A stretch of 64,000 nt of DNA from Owenweeksia sp964619125 (GCA_964619125.1 CAZUCA010000012.1:3963-67962); one strand, 5' to 3'; numbered from the stretch's first letter, positions 24,974-33,720 are shown. Translations and numbers: made by a program. Notes: generated from the letters alone by a model not told the origin.

Positions 24974-25738
24974 ATGAAAAAGTTATTGCCATTATTGTTT
25001 TTAGGACTTTTTGCGCAAAGCGCCTGGGGCTGGGGCCAAATCGGGCACCGCGTTATTGGCCAGGTGGCAGAGAATCACCTCAGTAAAAAGGCGCGTAAGG
25101 CGATCGAGAATCTGCTGGGCCATGAGAGTTTGGCCGAAGCTTCTACCTATATGGACGAGATCCGCTCTGACGATAACTTTGACCATACCCATCCCTGGCA
25201 CTATACTACCATTCCGGCCGGTGAAACCTATGAAAGCTGTGAAAAGAGTGATAAGGGAGAGTTGATTGAAGCCATCGGTCGCATGCGTACTATCCTTGAA
25301 AGTGAGACCGCAAGCCGCACTGAAAAGGTTGAGGCGCTGCGCTTTTTGGTGCATCTGGTGGGTGATTTGCATCAGCCTCTACACGTGGGCAATGGTGAAG
25401 ATCGCGGTGGAAATGACATTAAACTCGAGTTTTTTTATGAGCCATCTAACCTACACCGTATATGGGACAGCGGCATGATCGATAGCAAGCAATACAGCTA
25501 TACCGAGCTGGCGGCGGTGGTGGACCATGCTACCGTGGCCGAGTTAAACCGCTGGCGGCAGGGCACCCCCATTGATTGGGCCAATGAGGCCATGCAGTAC
25601 CGGCCACAGGTGTACGACATCGGTGAGAAGGACTACCTCAGCTATGAGTATGTTTATAAAAACTGGGATCTGGTTAAGCGCCAGTTGGCTAAGGGTGGCG
25701 TGCGCCTGGCCGCAATGCTCAACGATATCTTTGCTTAG
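24974..25738 (+). CDS. secreted S1/P1 nuclease
   Basis: A 254-residue zinc-dependent nuclease for single-stranded nucleic acid. The signal peptide ends AQSAWG, leaving a mature N-terminus at Trp20 (WGQIGHR), the residue whose backbone ligates zinc in this family. Further metal ligands appear in DEIRSDDNFDHTHPWHY and HLVGDLHQPLHVG...DRGGND. The start at 24974 places the signal peptide at the N-terminus. It is probably involved in nucleotide scavenging. Its end overlaps the convergent DUF3820 gene by 20 bp. Confidence 0.94.
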   Translation: MKKLLPLLFLGLFAQSAWGWGQIGHRVIGQVAENHLSKKARKAIENLLGHESLAEASTYMDEIRSDDNFDHTHPWHYTTIPAGETYESCEKSDKGELIEAIGRMRTILESETASRTEKVEALRFLVHLVGDLHQPLHVGNGEDRGGNDIKLEFFYEPSNLHRIWDSGMIDSKQYSYTELAAVVDHATVAELNRWRQGTPIDWANEAMQYRPQVYDIGEKDYLSYEYVYKNWDLVKRQLAKGGVRLAAMLNDIFA

Positions 25739-25958
25739 TCTGGCGCAGTGGTAGCAGGAGGTGTTCTAGTCCTTCCGTTTTAATCACGAACAGAGTTTCG
25801 AGCAGCATACCGAGTTTTCCAGCTGGAAACCCTTCCCGGGCGAACCATTCGAGGTAGTGGGTAGGGAGGTCGCAGAGAATGCGGCCTTTGTACTTACCAA
25901 AGGGCATAGTCATGCGCACCAGCTCCAACAGGAGTTTCGGGTCAGCTTCTTGACTCAT
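25719..25958 (-). CDS. DUF3820 family protein
   Basis: A 79-residue protein with the DUF3820 core MPFGKYKGRILCDLPTHYLE and WFAREGFPAGKLG. Families with this domain include putative quorum-sensing-linked virulence factors, but no biochemical role is established. It overlaps the end of the transporter gene upstream by 17 bp and the convergent nuclease gene by 20 bp, so it is squeezed between two neighbours. Confidence 0.85.
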   Translation of the reverse strand: MSQEADPKLLLELVRMTMPFGKYKGRILCDLPTHYLEWFAREGFPAGKLGMLLETLFVIKTEGLEHLLLPLRQTKQRYR

Positions 25959-27156
25959 CTGATTTTTGTTCGCGAATATCAGCGAATTTGCCGTAATAAA
26001 TCAGCCCGGTGGCTATCAGGCTGCAACCCAGCATTATGGCTATCATAGGGAATTCGGTGCCATTGTGCAGGGCCCCGGCCAGGGCAGTACTGAGAGCACC
26101 TCCGAGCATACGTACACTACCGATCAATGCCGATGCCACCCCGGCGTTTTCCGAAAAGGGTTCCATTGCCAGCGCATTGGAATTGGGGTTGAGAAAGCCC
26201 AGGAAAAAGAGAAAGCAAAACAGGCCCACCAGAAAACTTACGGCCGAAAGAAGACCCAGCAGGGTGCCAATCACTAAGATCAGGGTAGTGAGGAGCATCA
26301 GTACCGCTGACCACTCGGTCACCACCCGGCTGTTGCGCTTTTGCAAAACCACCCTGTTTATCTGGCTTCCCAAGATAAACCCACCGGCATTGGCACCGAA
26401 TATCCAGCCGTAGGTGGTTTCATCAAAATTCATCAGTTCCATAAGCACAAAAGGGGAGCCCCCGATATAAGCGAAAAGGCCAGCCATGGCCATACTGCCG
26501 GCAATGCTGTAAACAAAAAAGCGCCGATCGGTAAGCACCTGCCAGTAATTCCAGGCTATCCGGGTCGGCCGCAGGCTGACGGCGGGATCGGGGCCACGGC
26601 TTTCTGCCAGAACACGGGTGATCAGCAAAATGATAGCCAGGGCAAGAAGGGCCAGCAAAGCAAAAATGGAGCGCCAGCCAAAGTTACTGCTGAGGTAGCC
26701 ACCCAGAGTGGGAGCGATGATGGGAGCAACCCCCATCACCAGTATAAGACTGGAAAATACCCGCGCAATTTCTTTCACTTCAAAACGGTCGCGGATAATG
26801 GCCCTGCTGGCCACCATGCCCACACAGCCTCCCAGTGCCTGCAGCAGTCGCAAAGCAATCAGGTAGTAAATTCCGGGCGCCAGCATACAACCCAGGGCTG
26901 CCACCAGGTAAAGTGAAATCCCGATAATCAGCGGCTTTTTCCGACCATAGCGATCGAGCAGGGGACCATAAATAAGCTGGCCTGCAGAAATGCCAATAAA
27001 ATAGCTGGTAAGGGTGAGGCTGACCTTGGCAATATCGGTGTTCAGATCGCGGGCAATGTCCGGAAAACCGGGTAGGTAAGTATCAATGGAAAACGGTCCC
27101 AAAGTAGCCACCGCTCCTAAAATAAGGATGAGTGACCGCTCTTGTTTTTTGGTCAT
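25942..27156 (-). CDS. Bcr/CflA-type multidrug efflux MFS transporter
   Basis: A 404-residue inner-membrane transporter with about twelve membrane segments. The first helix GPFSIDTYLPGFPDIA and the loop GPLLDRYGRKKPLI are diagnostic of the Bcr/CflA drug:H+ antiporters, as is RAIIRDRF in the fourth-helix region. The ATG at 27156 (MTKKQERSL) is used because the alternative at 27192 overlaps a -7 promoter element. Confidence 0.93.
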   Translation of the reverse strand: MTKKQERSLILILGAVATLGPFSIDTYLPGFPDIARDLNTDIAKVSLTLTSYFIGISAGQLIYGPLLDRYGRKKPLIIGISLYLVAALGCMLAPGIYYLIALRLLQALGGCVGMVASRAIIRDRFEVKEIARVFSSLILVMGVAPIIAPTLGGYLSSNFGWRSIFALLALLALAIILLITRVLAESRGPDPAVSLRPTRIAWNYWQVLTDRRFFVYSIAGSMAMAGLFAYIGGSPFVLMELMNFDETTYGWIFGANAGGFILGSQINRVVLQKRNSRVVTEWSAVLMLLTTLILVIGTLLGLLSAVSFLVGLFCFLFFLGFLNPNSNALAMEPFSENAGVASALIGSVRMLGGALSTALAGALHNGTEFPMIAIMLGCSLIATGLIYYGKFADIREQKSDESRS

Positions 27157-27189
27157 TAAATAGTATTTGGGAGCACTTAATTCAGGGCG

Positions 27190-27197
27190 CAAAAATA
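27190..27197 (-). promoter_or_regulatory. -7 element TATTTTTG of the Bcr/CflA transporter gene
   Basis: A perfect TAnnTTTG on the minus strand, 33 nt before the ATG at 27156. It overlaps an alternative upstream start codon and thus argues against that start. Confidence 0.4.
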
Positions 27198-27267
27198 AGG
27201 TCTGCCTGGTGGAATTGTTTTAGCTGCTGATATCTAATACCAAGCCCGCCATCGGCAAAAGTGATAA

Positions 27268-28053
27268 TCAGATTTGGTATTCACCCCGCGCTAACACTTT
27301 GTACTTGCCCACCAGGTGGACCAGGCTGCCCTCGAGGCTACACTGAAAGGCACCACCGCGCCTGCTTAGCTGCCGTGCACTGAGCAAATGCTTGCGCAGG
27401 CGTGCAGACCAAAAGGGGGTAAGGGCGGCATGTGACGAACCGGTAGCGGCGTCTTCAAGTTGAGCCACATGCGGTACCAGGGTTCTGCTTACAAAATCGC
27501 ATTGCTCCCCCGCTGCGGTTATGGCGTATCCAAAATGATCAAGGCTGCGAAGCCTGGCAAAATCGGGGTGACAGCTCCGCACTGCTTCTTCATCCCTGAG
27601 CAGGACAATCTCCTTATTATTGGTTTTATAAAATCCATGTACATCTTTTCCGAGTCCCGCCTCCAGGGCATCGGGAATGGGCAACTCACGGATAATGGGA
27701 ATGGCTTCAAGCCAAATGCCGGCCCGCTGCGAGTCCAGGCACTGGAGTTTAAGCTTATGCCCGGCTGCCAGCAGGCTTACCGGCTCAGCCGCTCGCTGTT
27801 GCAGGTAGGCAGCAGCAGCCATTGAACCATGGCCACAAAGATCGATTTCGGCATCAGGGGCAAACCAGCGCACATGCATGTTGCCATCTTGCTGCCACAA
27901 AAAGGTGGTGGCGGGTTGGTTGAGGTCGGCGGCAATCTCCCTTAATTGCCGGTCTGGAAGACTATGAGCTAATTCAATTACGACGGAGGTGTTACCCCGG
28001 TAATTGAGTTGATCATCATTAAAAACGGCTATGAGCTGAAAACTGGCATTCAT
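27268..28053 (-). CDS. PhzF family isomerase-like protein
   Basis: A 261-residue protein of the PhzF/diaminopimelate-epimerase fold. RWFAPDAEIDLCGHGSMAAA is the family signature, and the C-terminal half repeats the fold with DAATGSSHAALTPFW. At the position of the catalytic glutamate of PhzF (NxxETxF) it has NQPATTF, that is Ala48, so the classical proton shuttle is missing. The substrate is unknown; no other phenazine gene is nearby. Confidence 0.87.
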   Translation of the reverse strand: MNASFQLIAVFNDDQLNYRGNTSVVIELAHSLPDRQLREIAADLNQPATTFLWQQDGNMHVRWFAPDAEIDLCGHGSMAAAAYLQQRAAEPVSLLAAGHKLKLQCLDSQRAGIWLEAIPIIRELPIPDALEAGLGKDVHGFYKTNNKEIVLLRDEEAVRSCHPDFARLRSLDHFGYAITAAGEQCDFVSRTLVPHVAQLEDAATGSSHAALTPFWSARLRKHLLSARQLSRRGGAFQCSLEGSLVHLVGKYKVLARGEYQI

Positions 28054-28245
28054 CCTTGGTTTTTTTGGCTGAGAGGGCTGTGCCGGTAAGCAGGAGTTGA
28101 AAACCTCAATACCTGTCTTCCCGGCCCAGGAAATATTTTTTCTAAAAATAAAAGTAATTCTGGCCCGAAGCGCAAGTGATTGCTATCTCTAAACCTTGAG
28201 GGGTTTAAATGGTTGATTTCAAACCAATCACAAACTAGTGTAGCA

Positions 28246-28623
28246 ATGAAAACAATTTTCTCCACCATCCTGATTTTGGGATTTACGATAGCATCCGCTC
28301 AAAATTTCAACAAATTTGATAAGGATAAAGACGGCAAGTTATCTCATGAAGAAGCAGGGGATATGCTTCGTAAATCGGGACTCCTGCAGCGCTGGGACAG
28401 TCAGAAGGATGGTTTCCTTAGTTTACAGGAGTGGAGTGATGGGGTGGAAAGCACCTTTGCTGCTCATGAGGGTCTGGCGACTTACGGTAATTTTATGAAA
28501 TGGGATGCCAATGCTGATCACTATGTAAACACTGAGGAGTTGGCGGCTGGTCTGTTCAACTGGATGGACGAAAACAATAACGAATTTATTGAGGCGGGCG
28601 AATGGAAGCGCTGGCAGTGGTAA
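28246..28623 (+). CDS. secreted EF-hand calcium-binding protein
   Basis: A 125-residue protein with a signal peptide (MKTIFSTILILGFTIASAQ). Four EF-hand loops follow: DKDKDGKLSHEE is canonical, DSQKDGFLSLQE and DANADHYVNTEE have one or two substitutions, and DENNNEFIEAGE is degenerate at the glycine. It is probably a periplasmic or extracellular calcium binder. The next gene begins 10 bp on in the same reading frame, separated by a single TAA. Confidence 0.88.
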   Translation: MKTIFSTILILGFTIASAQNFNKFDKDKDGKLSHEEAGDMLRKSGLLQRWDSQKDGFLSLQEWSDGVESTFAAHEGLATYGNFMKWDANADHYVNTEELAAGLFNWMDENNNEFIEAGEWKRWQW

Positions 28624-28632
28624 ATTCCCGCT

Positions 28633-29148
28633 TTGGCTTTGATCCGCAATATTAGTAATGCCCAATTTCAGGCCCTACTCAAGCCTGATCGTTACCAGGT
28701 GTTTTTAATGGCTTCGGCCATCCCCATTCCATTCAACCTTGCTGTTCATTGCTGGCTCCTTATTCAACAAGGTGGCATAGTGAATAGGTGGGAGTTTGGG
28801 AAGTTCCGCAGCAGCCCGCATCCCGGGGGTATTGGGGTACTGCACAATTTCTTTAAGCCGCTTGGTGGAATGAATCGCTATTTAGGCCTAGCTCAACCCA
28901 GGCACGGCAGTCATTGTTATGGCGTAGAAGAAGGCAGCGCCCATTCCCATGTGGCGGCAATGATTGCCTTTATCGAGTCAGAGAGCGGCAATTACCCCTT
29001 TAGAAGAAGCTATCGCTACCTGGGCCCCAACTCCAATACCTATGTTCAGTGGATATTAAATCACTTTGAAGAAAGTACCCTAAGGCTGCCCTGGCGGGCC
29101 ATTGGTAAAAATTATCCGGCACCCTTGCTCAGGAAACCCGGGCAATAA
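28633..29148 (+). CDS. DUF3750 family protein
   Basis: A 171-residue protein with the DUF3750 signature GPNSNTYVQWIL and the closing LPWRAIGKNYPAP. Its function is unknown; the fold may be hydrolase-like. The frame opens at a TTG (MALIRNISN) that is 9 nt after the EF-hand stop codon and in the same frame; the first ATG would remove 26 residues including a hydrophobic segment, so TTG is preferred. The 3' end overlaps a convergent gene by 20 bp. Confidence 0.8.
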   Translation: MALIRNISNAQFQALLKPDRYQVFLMASAIPIPFNLAVHCWLLIQQGGIVNRWEFGKFRSSPHPGGIGVLHNFFKPLGGMNRYLGLAQPRHGSHCYGVEEGSAHSHVAAMIAFIESESGNYPFRRSYRYLGPNSNTYVQWILNHFEESTLRLPWRAIGKNYPAPLLRKPGQ

Positions 29149-29419
29149 TTACTAAAATGAACCTTGCCACCAGGGCCAGTATTACCAGGGTAAGCAGCAG
29201 CGCTACCGTCATGGCTAAAAATCTTTTCTTTAGACTTTGCTGATGTTGAGCCTTGAATTCCGCTCTGATTGCGAGGATTTCCTGCTCACTCAATGGGCGA
29301 TGTGCAATTTGGCGCTGCTTGTATTTTAAGGTATTGCGGTATTCACGCAGCCTTTTTCGCCGGGCCTTCCAGCGTCGGCGCAGGGCGGCAAATTCACGGT
29401 TTGTATGCTCTGAACCCAA
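29129..29419 (-). CDS. hypothetical basic single-pass membrane protein
   Basis: A 96-residue protein of no recognised family. The first 65 residues are strongly basic and helical (RRRWKARRKRLREYR), followed by one membrane helix at the C-terminus (FLAMTVALLLTLVILALVARF). The topology suggests a cytosolic basic region, perhaps for nucleic acid or lipid head-group contact. It is 16 bp downstream of the NTF2-like gene and overlaps the end of the DUF3750 gene by 20 bp. Confidence 0.65.
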   Translation of the reverse strand: MGSEHTNREFAALRRRWKARRKRLREYRNTLKYKQRQIAHRPLSEQEILAIRAEFKAQHQQSLKKRFLAMTVALLLTLVILALVARFILVIIARVS

Positions 29420-29435
29420 GGCTATCTATATTCAC

Positions 29436-29894
29436 TTATTTAAGCTGAGCCTGGGGTAGATCCTGGTAGGTGCGTGCTACCAGTTTCCAACCACTGCTAA
29501 AGTGAAATAAGGTAAGGTATTCGGTGCGGAGATGCTTATTGCCCCTCATAAAGCCGAGTTTTACCTGGGCCATATCCTGGATAACATCGATACGTTGATA
29601 GTGCAGGCTCACTTTCTGGTCTGCCGGAGGAGGGATGCTGCCGTTCGCCATCGCTTGCCTTACCTGCGTCAACCAATCCTGATAATCGCTGGTTATGACA
29701 CTGTCACCCTCCACAAGAACCATTGACCGAAATTCCTCACTGAATCCCAATTCAATATTGCGGGGGATACCCACATTGTAGCTGCCATTTATATAGGCTT
29801 CCAGAATCACTTCCTCAATGGCCTCCTTTTCGTACTGTGCCAGCAGGCCCAGGGGTGAAAGCAGGAGGAGAAGACATAACTTCGGCAGGTTCAT
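29436..29894 (-). CDS. exported NTF2-like/lumazine-binding-type protein
   Basis: A 152-residue protein with a signal peptide (LCLLLLLSPLGLLAQ). The body has the cone-shaped NTF2-like layout: helix AIEEVILEAYINGSYN, then strands ending YLTLFHFSSGWKLVARTYQ. This matches exported Bacteroidota relatives of the putative lumazine-binding group. The activity is unknown. It is 3 bp downstream of the rhlE-type helicase gene and probably cotranscribed. Confidence 0.8.
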   Translation of the reverse strand: MNLPKLCLLLLLSPLGLLAQYEKEAIEEVILEAYINGSYNVGIPRNIELGFSEEFRSMVLVEGDSVITSDYQDWLTQVRQAMANGSIPPPADQKVSLHYQRIDVIQDMAQVKLGFMRGNKHLRTEYLTLFHFSSGWKLVARTYQDLPQAQLK

Positions 29895-29897
29895 GCC

Positions 29898-31238
29898 TTA
29901 GGATTTAGTATTTTGATTGCCTGAGGAACCCTGGCTTCGTTTATGGCTATGTCGCTTGCCCGGTTTGCGTTTAGAGGGTTTGTCACCATCGTGGGCATGG
30001 CGGTGTCCGGATCCTGCTTTGGGGCCTTTGTGAAATTTACGGTGCTTACTTTTGGAGCCACCCCTGGGTTTTTTGCCTTTGCGTTCAGGCTCTTTCCATT
30101 GGGGGCCTTCACCAAATTCTGCGGGTGGGGGCAGTTTTTCAAATTGCCGTTCTATAAAGCGTTCAATACGGCTGAATTTGAACATATCGTCCTCATTTAC
30201 CAGGGTGATGGCCAGGCCCTTGCTGGCGGCTCGGGCGGTGCGGCCCACCCGGTGCACATAATCCTCAGCGTCGCCAGGTACATCGTAGTTGATCACCAGG
30301 TCGATATCCTTGATATCAATACCACGGCTCAGCACATCGGTGGCTACCACAATGCGGGTTTGCCTCGATTTGAATTTCAGCAGTACCTCCTCCCGGGCGC
30401 TCTGATCGTAATCGGAGGAAATGCCCTCCACATTGTGTTGACGCGATTTGAGACTGCGGGTAAGCTGCTCCACTTTGCGCTTGGTAGAGCAGAAAATGAT
30501 AATGCTCTTAAAATCTTTATGCTCAGCGAGGATATGGCGTACCAAGCGTCCTTTTTGCTCCTCATGCGCCAGGTAGATCTGCTGGGTTACCCCCTCCGCC
30601 GGTTTACTTACCGCCAGGTTAATTTCCTGGGGCTCCTGCAAAATTTCACGCGCCAGCTTCCTTATTTTGGGCGCCATGGTGGCACTAAAGAGCAGGCTTT
30701 GACGCTCCCTGGGAACGTGCTTAATAATTTTAATGATGTCGTCGTAAAAACCGATGTCGAGCATGCGGTCGGCTTCATCCAGAATCAGGTATTTCACCTG
30801 AGAAAAATCAACGTAGCCATTGTTGAGGTGAGCGATAAGCCGGCCCGGGGTAGCAATGATTATGGATGACCCATTGGTGAGGGCTTTGCGCTCATTTTCC
30901 CATGAAACACCGTCACCGCCACCGTATACGGCAAAACTACTGGTGTGGGTAAAGTAGGCAAGGCCCTGGATCTGCTGATCAATCTGCATTGCCAGTTCGC
31001 GGGTAGGAACCAGAATAAGGGCGGCTGTGCCCTTTTGTGGGTGTTGGGTAAGCTTGTGCAGCACCGGTAACACAAAGGCTGCCGTTTTTCCGGTACCGGT
31101 TTGGGCACAGCCTATAATATCGTGGTTTTCGAGTATTAGGGGGATAGCTTTGTCTTGTATCTCCGTAGCCTCCTCAAAATTCATGTAGCCAATGGCTTCC
31201 AGCAGGGTTTCGTCGAGGCCGAATTCTTCAAATCTCAT
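29898..31238 (-). CDS. DEAD-box RNA helicase, RhlE type
   Basis: A 446-residue ATP-dependent RNA helicase. It has the Q-motif region FEEFGLDETLLEAIGY, Walker A AQTGTGKT, the DEAD box LDEADRMLDIGF, SAT (FSATMAP) and motif VI HRVGRTARA. The last 75 residues are a lysine-, histidine- and glycine-rich tail (SKSKHRKFHKGPKAGSGHRH), typical of RhlE proteins and likely an RNA- or ribosome-binding extension. It probably acts in ribosome assembly or cold-associated RNA remodelling. Confidence 0.95.
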   Translation of the reverse strand: MRFEEFGLDETLLEAIGYMNFEEATEIQDKAIPLILENHDIIGCAQTGTGKTAAFVLPVLHKLTQHPQKGTAALILVPTRELAMQIDQQIQGLAYFTHTSSFAVYGGGDGVSWENERKALTNGSSIIIATPGRLIAHLNNGYVDFSQVKYLILDEADRMLDIGFYDDIIKIIKHVPRERQSLLFSATMAPKIRKLAREILQEPQEINLAVSKPAEGVTQQIYLAHEEQKGRLVRHILAEHKDFKSIIIFCSTKRKVEQLTRSLKSRQHNVEGISSDYDQSAREEVLLKFKSRQTRIVVATDVLSRGIDIKDIDLVINYDVPGDAEDYVHRVGRTARAASKGLAITLVNEDDMFKFSRIERFIERQFEKLPPPAEFGEGPQWKEPERKGKKPRGGSKSKHRKFHKGPKAGSGHRHAHDGDKPSKRKPGKRHSHKRSQGSSGNQNTKS

Positions 31239-31471
31239 AAATTGTTGTAGCGTTGTTCGGTCTAAAAATTTTTGAAAGATAGTCCTATCCTTCCTATAAT
31301 TGGGTCTAATTTATAAAGCCTTTGAAATTTTTCATCATCAGCATGATCCGGAAGGAAGGGAAAGGCTTTGATAGTGTTACAAGCATAAACCCAAAAAGTT
31401 GAGCTCTAAAAATGCCGGGCAGGGCATACCGCTGATTTTTTGCGCATCAATATATTAAAGGATCAATAAGG

Positions 31472-32278
31472 ATGAAAACAGACCCCGAAGCAATGAATGG
31501 CTGGATTGCCCTGGCGGGATTGGCTTTAGGGAGCGTTTATTACTGGCACTACCGTCGTTACAGCGCCCGGGCAAGCTTTAAGACCGCCCCACTCAAGCCA
31601 TTTTACCGTCAGGTGCTGCAGGCCTATTGTGGCTATTACCAGGCTTTGGGTAGCGAGAATAAAAAGCGTTTTGAAGTACGTGTACAAAATTTTATCGATG
31701 CCAATGAGTTTATTCCCCGCGGTTACAGCCACCTCAATGATGAAATGAAAGCGTTGATAGCCGGGGCAGCTATTCAGCTCACCTTCGGCTTTGAGCACCT
31801 CAACTTTGCTCATTTCAACAAGATTCTGCTCTATCCCGATGATTATTATTCACGCATTACCCTCAAGTACCATCAGGGTGAGGTAAACCCCAGGGGTTTC
31901 ATTGTACTCTCATGGTCTAATTTCAAAGAAGGTTTTCACCATCCTGCCGATGGCCGCAATCTGGCCTTGCATGAACTGGCCCATGCCCTGCGCCTTGAAA
32001 ATGCCATTCGCAACGCCGAATTCGACTTTATTGACAAAAAGGCCCTCAAGGATTTTGATAAACTTGCCCGTAAAGAAATTGAGCAAATAAGGGCAGGTGG
32101 TAAAAGCTTTTTCAGGCCCTATGCTGCCAGCAACCAACACGAGTTTTTCGCAGTAGCGGTGGAGAATTTTTTTGAGCGGCCAGCTGGTTTTATGCAGTAT
32201 AATCCCGCCTTGTATCAATGTTTGGCAAGGGTCTTAAAACAGGATCCACTGCGGCTTTTCAGTAAAAATGTAAATTAG
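31472..32278 (+). CDS. M90/MtfA-like zinc metallopeptidase
   Basis: A 268-residue membrane-anchored peptidase. An N-terminal hydrophobic segment (WIALAGLALGSVYYW) precedes the zinc site His167-Glu-Leu-Ala-His171 (ALHELAHALRLEN); the EFFAVAVENFFERP segment supplies the third ligand. This arrangement defines the M90 family of E. coli MtfA. The family has weak aminopeptidase activity; the target here is unknown. It starts a plus-strand run and lies 4 bp upstream of the DUF4442 gene. Confidence 0.88.
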   Translation: MKTDPEAMNGWIALAGLALGSVYYWHYRRYSARASFKTAPLKPFYRQVLQAYCGYYQALGSENKKRFEVRVQNFIDANEFIPRGYSHLNDEMKALIAGAAIQLTFGFEHLNFAHFNKILLYPDDYYSRITLKYHQGEVNPRGFIVLSWSNFKEGFHHPADGRNLALHELAHALRLENAIRNAEFDFIDKKALKDFDKLARKEIEQIRAGGKSFFRPYAASNQHEFFAVAVENFFERPAGFMQYNPALYQCLARVLKQDPLRLFSKNVN

Positions 32279-32282
32279 GATC

Positions 32283-32789
32283 ATGAATTTACCGGAACTG
32301 GCGCGCAAGGCTGCAAACTCGAAAACCTATCGTTTTTTATTCAATCAGCTGCTTAAGGCCAAAATTCCTTTTAACCGGCCACACCATTTGCAGGTCAGTG
32401 AAATAACGCAGGAATACCTTTGTGTGGAACTTCCTTACCGCCGCCGCAATTTCAATCACATTAAAGGCATACACGCCTGTGCCCTGGCTACCCTCTGTGA
32501 GTTTACCTCGGGCCTGCTGCTTAGTACCCGGCTTGATCCCAGCCGCTACCGCATCATCCTTAAAAAAATGGAAATGGATTATCACTGGCAGGCCAAGTCA
32601 AAGGTTAGCGGTGAGTTTGAGATAAACGAAGAGTGGTTGCAAGCCAATATTCTACTGCCGCTGCAGGAATATGAAAAGGTAGAGGTGAACTGCCGTGTGA
32701 AGGTGCACGATAAGGAGCGACGCCATATTGCCACCGGGGTTATACTTTGGCAAATAAAAGCCTGGTCTGCCGCGAGGGTGAAAATTTAG
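32283..32789 (+). CDS. DUF4442 hotdog-fold protein
   Basis: A 168-residue thioesterase-like protein. The central FNHIKGIHACALATLCEFTSG matches the helix and active-site loop of DUF4442/PaaI-like hotdog proteins, followed by long strands (EVNCRVKVHDKERRHIATGV). It is a probable acyl-CoA or acyl-ACP thioesterase with unknown substrate. It lies 4 bp after the MtfA-like gene, so the two are likely one operon. Confidence 0.85.
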   Translation: MNLPELARKAANSKTYRFLFNQLLKAKIPFNRPHHLQVSEITQEYLCVELPYRRRNFNHIKGIHACALATLCEFTSGLLLSTRLDPSRYRIILKKMEMDYHWQAKSKVSGEFEINEEWLQANILLPLQEYEKVEVNCRVKVHDKERRHIATGVILWQIKAWSAARVKI

Positions 32790-32807
32790 TTTCTGTATCT
32801 TTCAGGG

Positions 32808-33002
32808 ATGGTATCGAACCGGAGGGACTTTCCAAGCATTTTTGCGGGGGTTTTGGCATTTTATGTAGTGATGACCTTTAACCTCGATAAACTGAATGAT
32901 GGCAACCTTGTTGCCTGGATAAAAATTATTGTGGGCACCCTGGCGGTGCTTTACCTCCTGTTGAATGGCTACCAAAAAATTAAGAAGGAACCGCATCCCT
33001 GA
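32808..33002 (+). CDS. hypothetical two-helix membrane protein
   Basis: A 64-residue protein with two hydrophobic segments (IFAGVLAFYVVMTFNL and IIVGTLAVLYLLLNGY) around a short polar loop and a basic tail. There is no family I recognise. It sits between the DUF4442 and CrtA-like genes, ending 13 bp before the CrtA-like start, which supports it being translated in the same operon. Confidence 0.6.
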   Translation: MVSNRRDFPSIFAGVLAFYVVMTFNLDKLNDGNLVAWIKIIVGTLAVLYLLLNGYQKIKKEPHP

Positions 33003-33015
33003 AGTACCGACAGGT

Positions 33016-33720
33016 ATGAAAGAGGGGACTCTAACCACCGTAATATTTTTTCGATTTAACACTGCCGCCGGGCGCTGGTGGGCCTTTAAGCAGATGCGCC
33101 AAATGCCACCCCGGCTCAATAAGATGCCGGGTCTTTACTTTCACAAAATGCTGGGTAGCGGTGGTGGTAGTGGCTTTAGCAGCTGGCCAGATTGGGGCAG
33201 TTATGCCTTGCTTGGCGTTTGGCGGGCAGAATCTGACTACCAAAGCTTCCTAAACTCGCCCTTATACCGTGAGTTCAGTGTTCACAGCTGCGAGCACTTT
33301 CGGGTACAATTGCGCGCATTCAGGGGCAGGGGTAGCTGGAATGGTCGCAATCCATTTACAGGGCAAAAAGGGGAGGGGGACAGTGAGTTTATGGCCGTAA
33401 TAACCAGGGCTTCCATCCGCAGGCGAAAGCTCTGGCAATTCTGGCGCTTTGTACCCGGGGTAAGCGCTCATCTCTTTCAGCGGCCCGGGCTGATTTTTGC
33501 CAAGGGCATCGGAGAATGGCCCCTGGTGGAGCAGGCAACTTTCAGTTTGTGGCGCTCGGCCGAAGCCATGGAAGGCTTTGCCTATCACAACCCTGCCCAC
33601 AGCAGGGTGATAAAAAAAACCCGTGAACTGCAATGGTATCGCGAGGAGATGTTTATGCGTTTTGAAGTGTTGGATATTCAAGGGAGCTGGCAAGGCAGAG
33701 ACTTGGTTTACAGTATCTAG
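33016..33720 (+). CDS. CrtA-like carotenoid monooxygenase (spheroidene monooxygenase family)
   Basis: A 234-residue member of the CrtA family, which adds a keto group at C-2 of acyclic carotenoid ends. It has VIFFRFNTAAGRWWAFKQM at the start and the later WPLVEQATFSLWRSAEAMEGF and FAYHNPAHSRVI, the histidine-containing segment. The ATG at 33016 (MKEGTL) is preferred over an in-frame start at 32965 inside the preceding gene. It lies 10 kb from the crt operon, so it may modify the same pigment, but homology alone cannot show the substrate. Confidence 0.8.
   Translation: MKEGTLTTVIFFRFNTAAGRWWAFKQMRQMPPRLNKMPGLYFHKMLGSGGGSGFSSWPDWGSYALLGVWRAESDYQSFLNSPLYREFSVHSCEHFRVQLRAFRGRGSWNGRNPFTGQKGEGDSEFMAVITRASIRRRKLWQFWRFVPGVSAHLFQRPGLIFAKGIGEWPLVEQATFSLWRSAEAMEGFAYHNPAHSRVIKKTRELQWYREEMFMRFEVLDIQGSWQGRDLVYSI

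Noticed and set aside
28188..28208. Short hairpin (TAAACC/GGTTTA) upstream of the EF-hand gene
   Set aside because: Six A/T-rich pairs with no T-tract; too weak to be called a terminator or riboswitch.
29943..30869. 308-codon open frame antisense to the RhlE helicase gene
   Set aside because: The opposite strand carries a clear DEAD-box helicase; the antisense translation has low-complexity phenylalanine-rich sequence and no domain.
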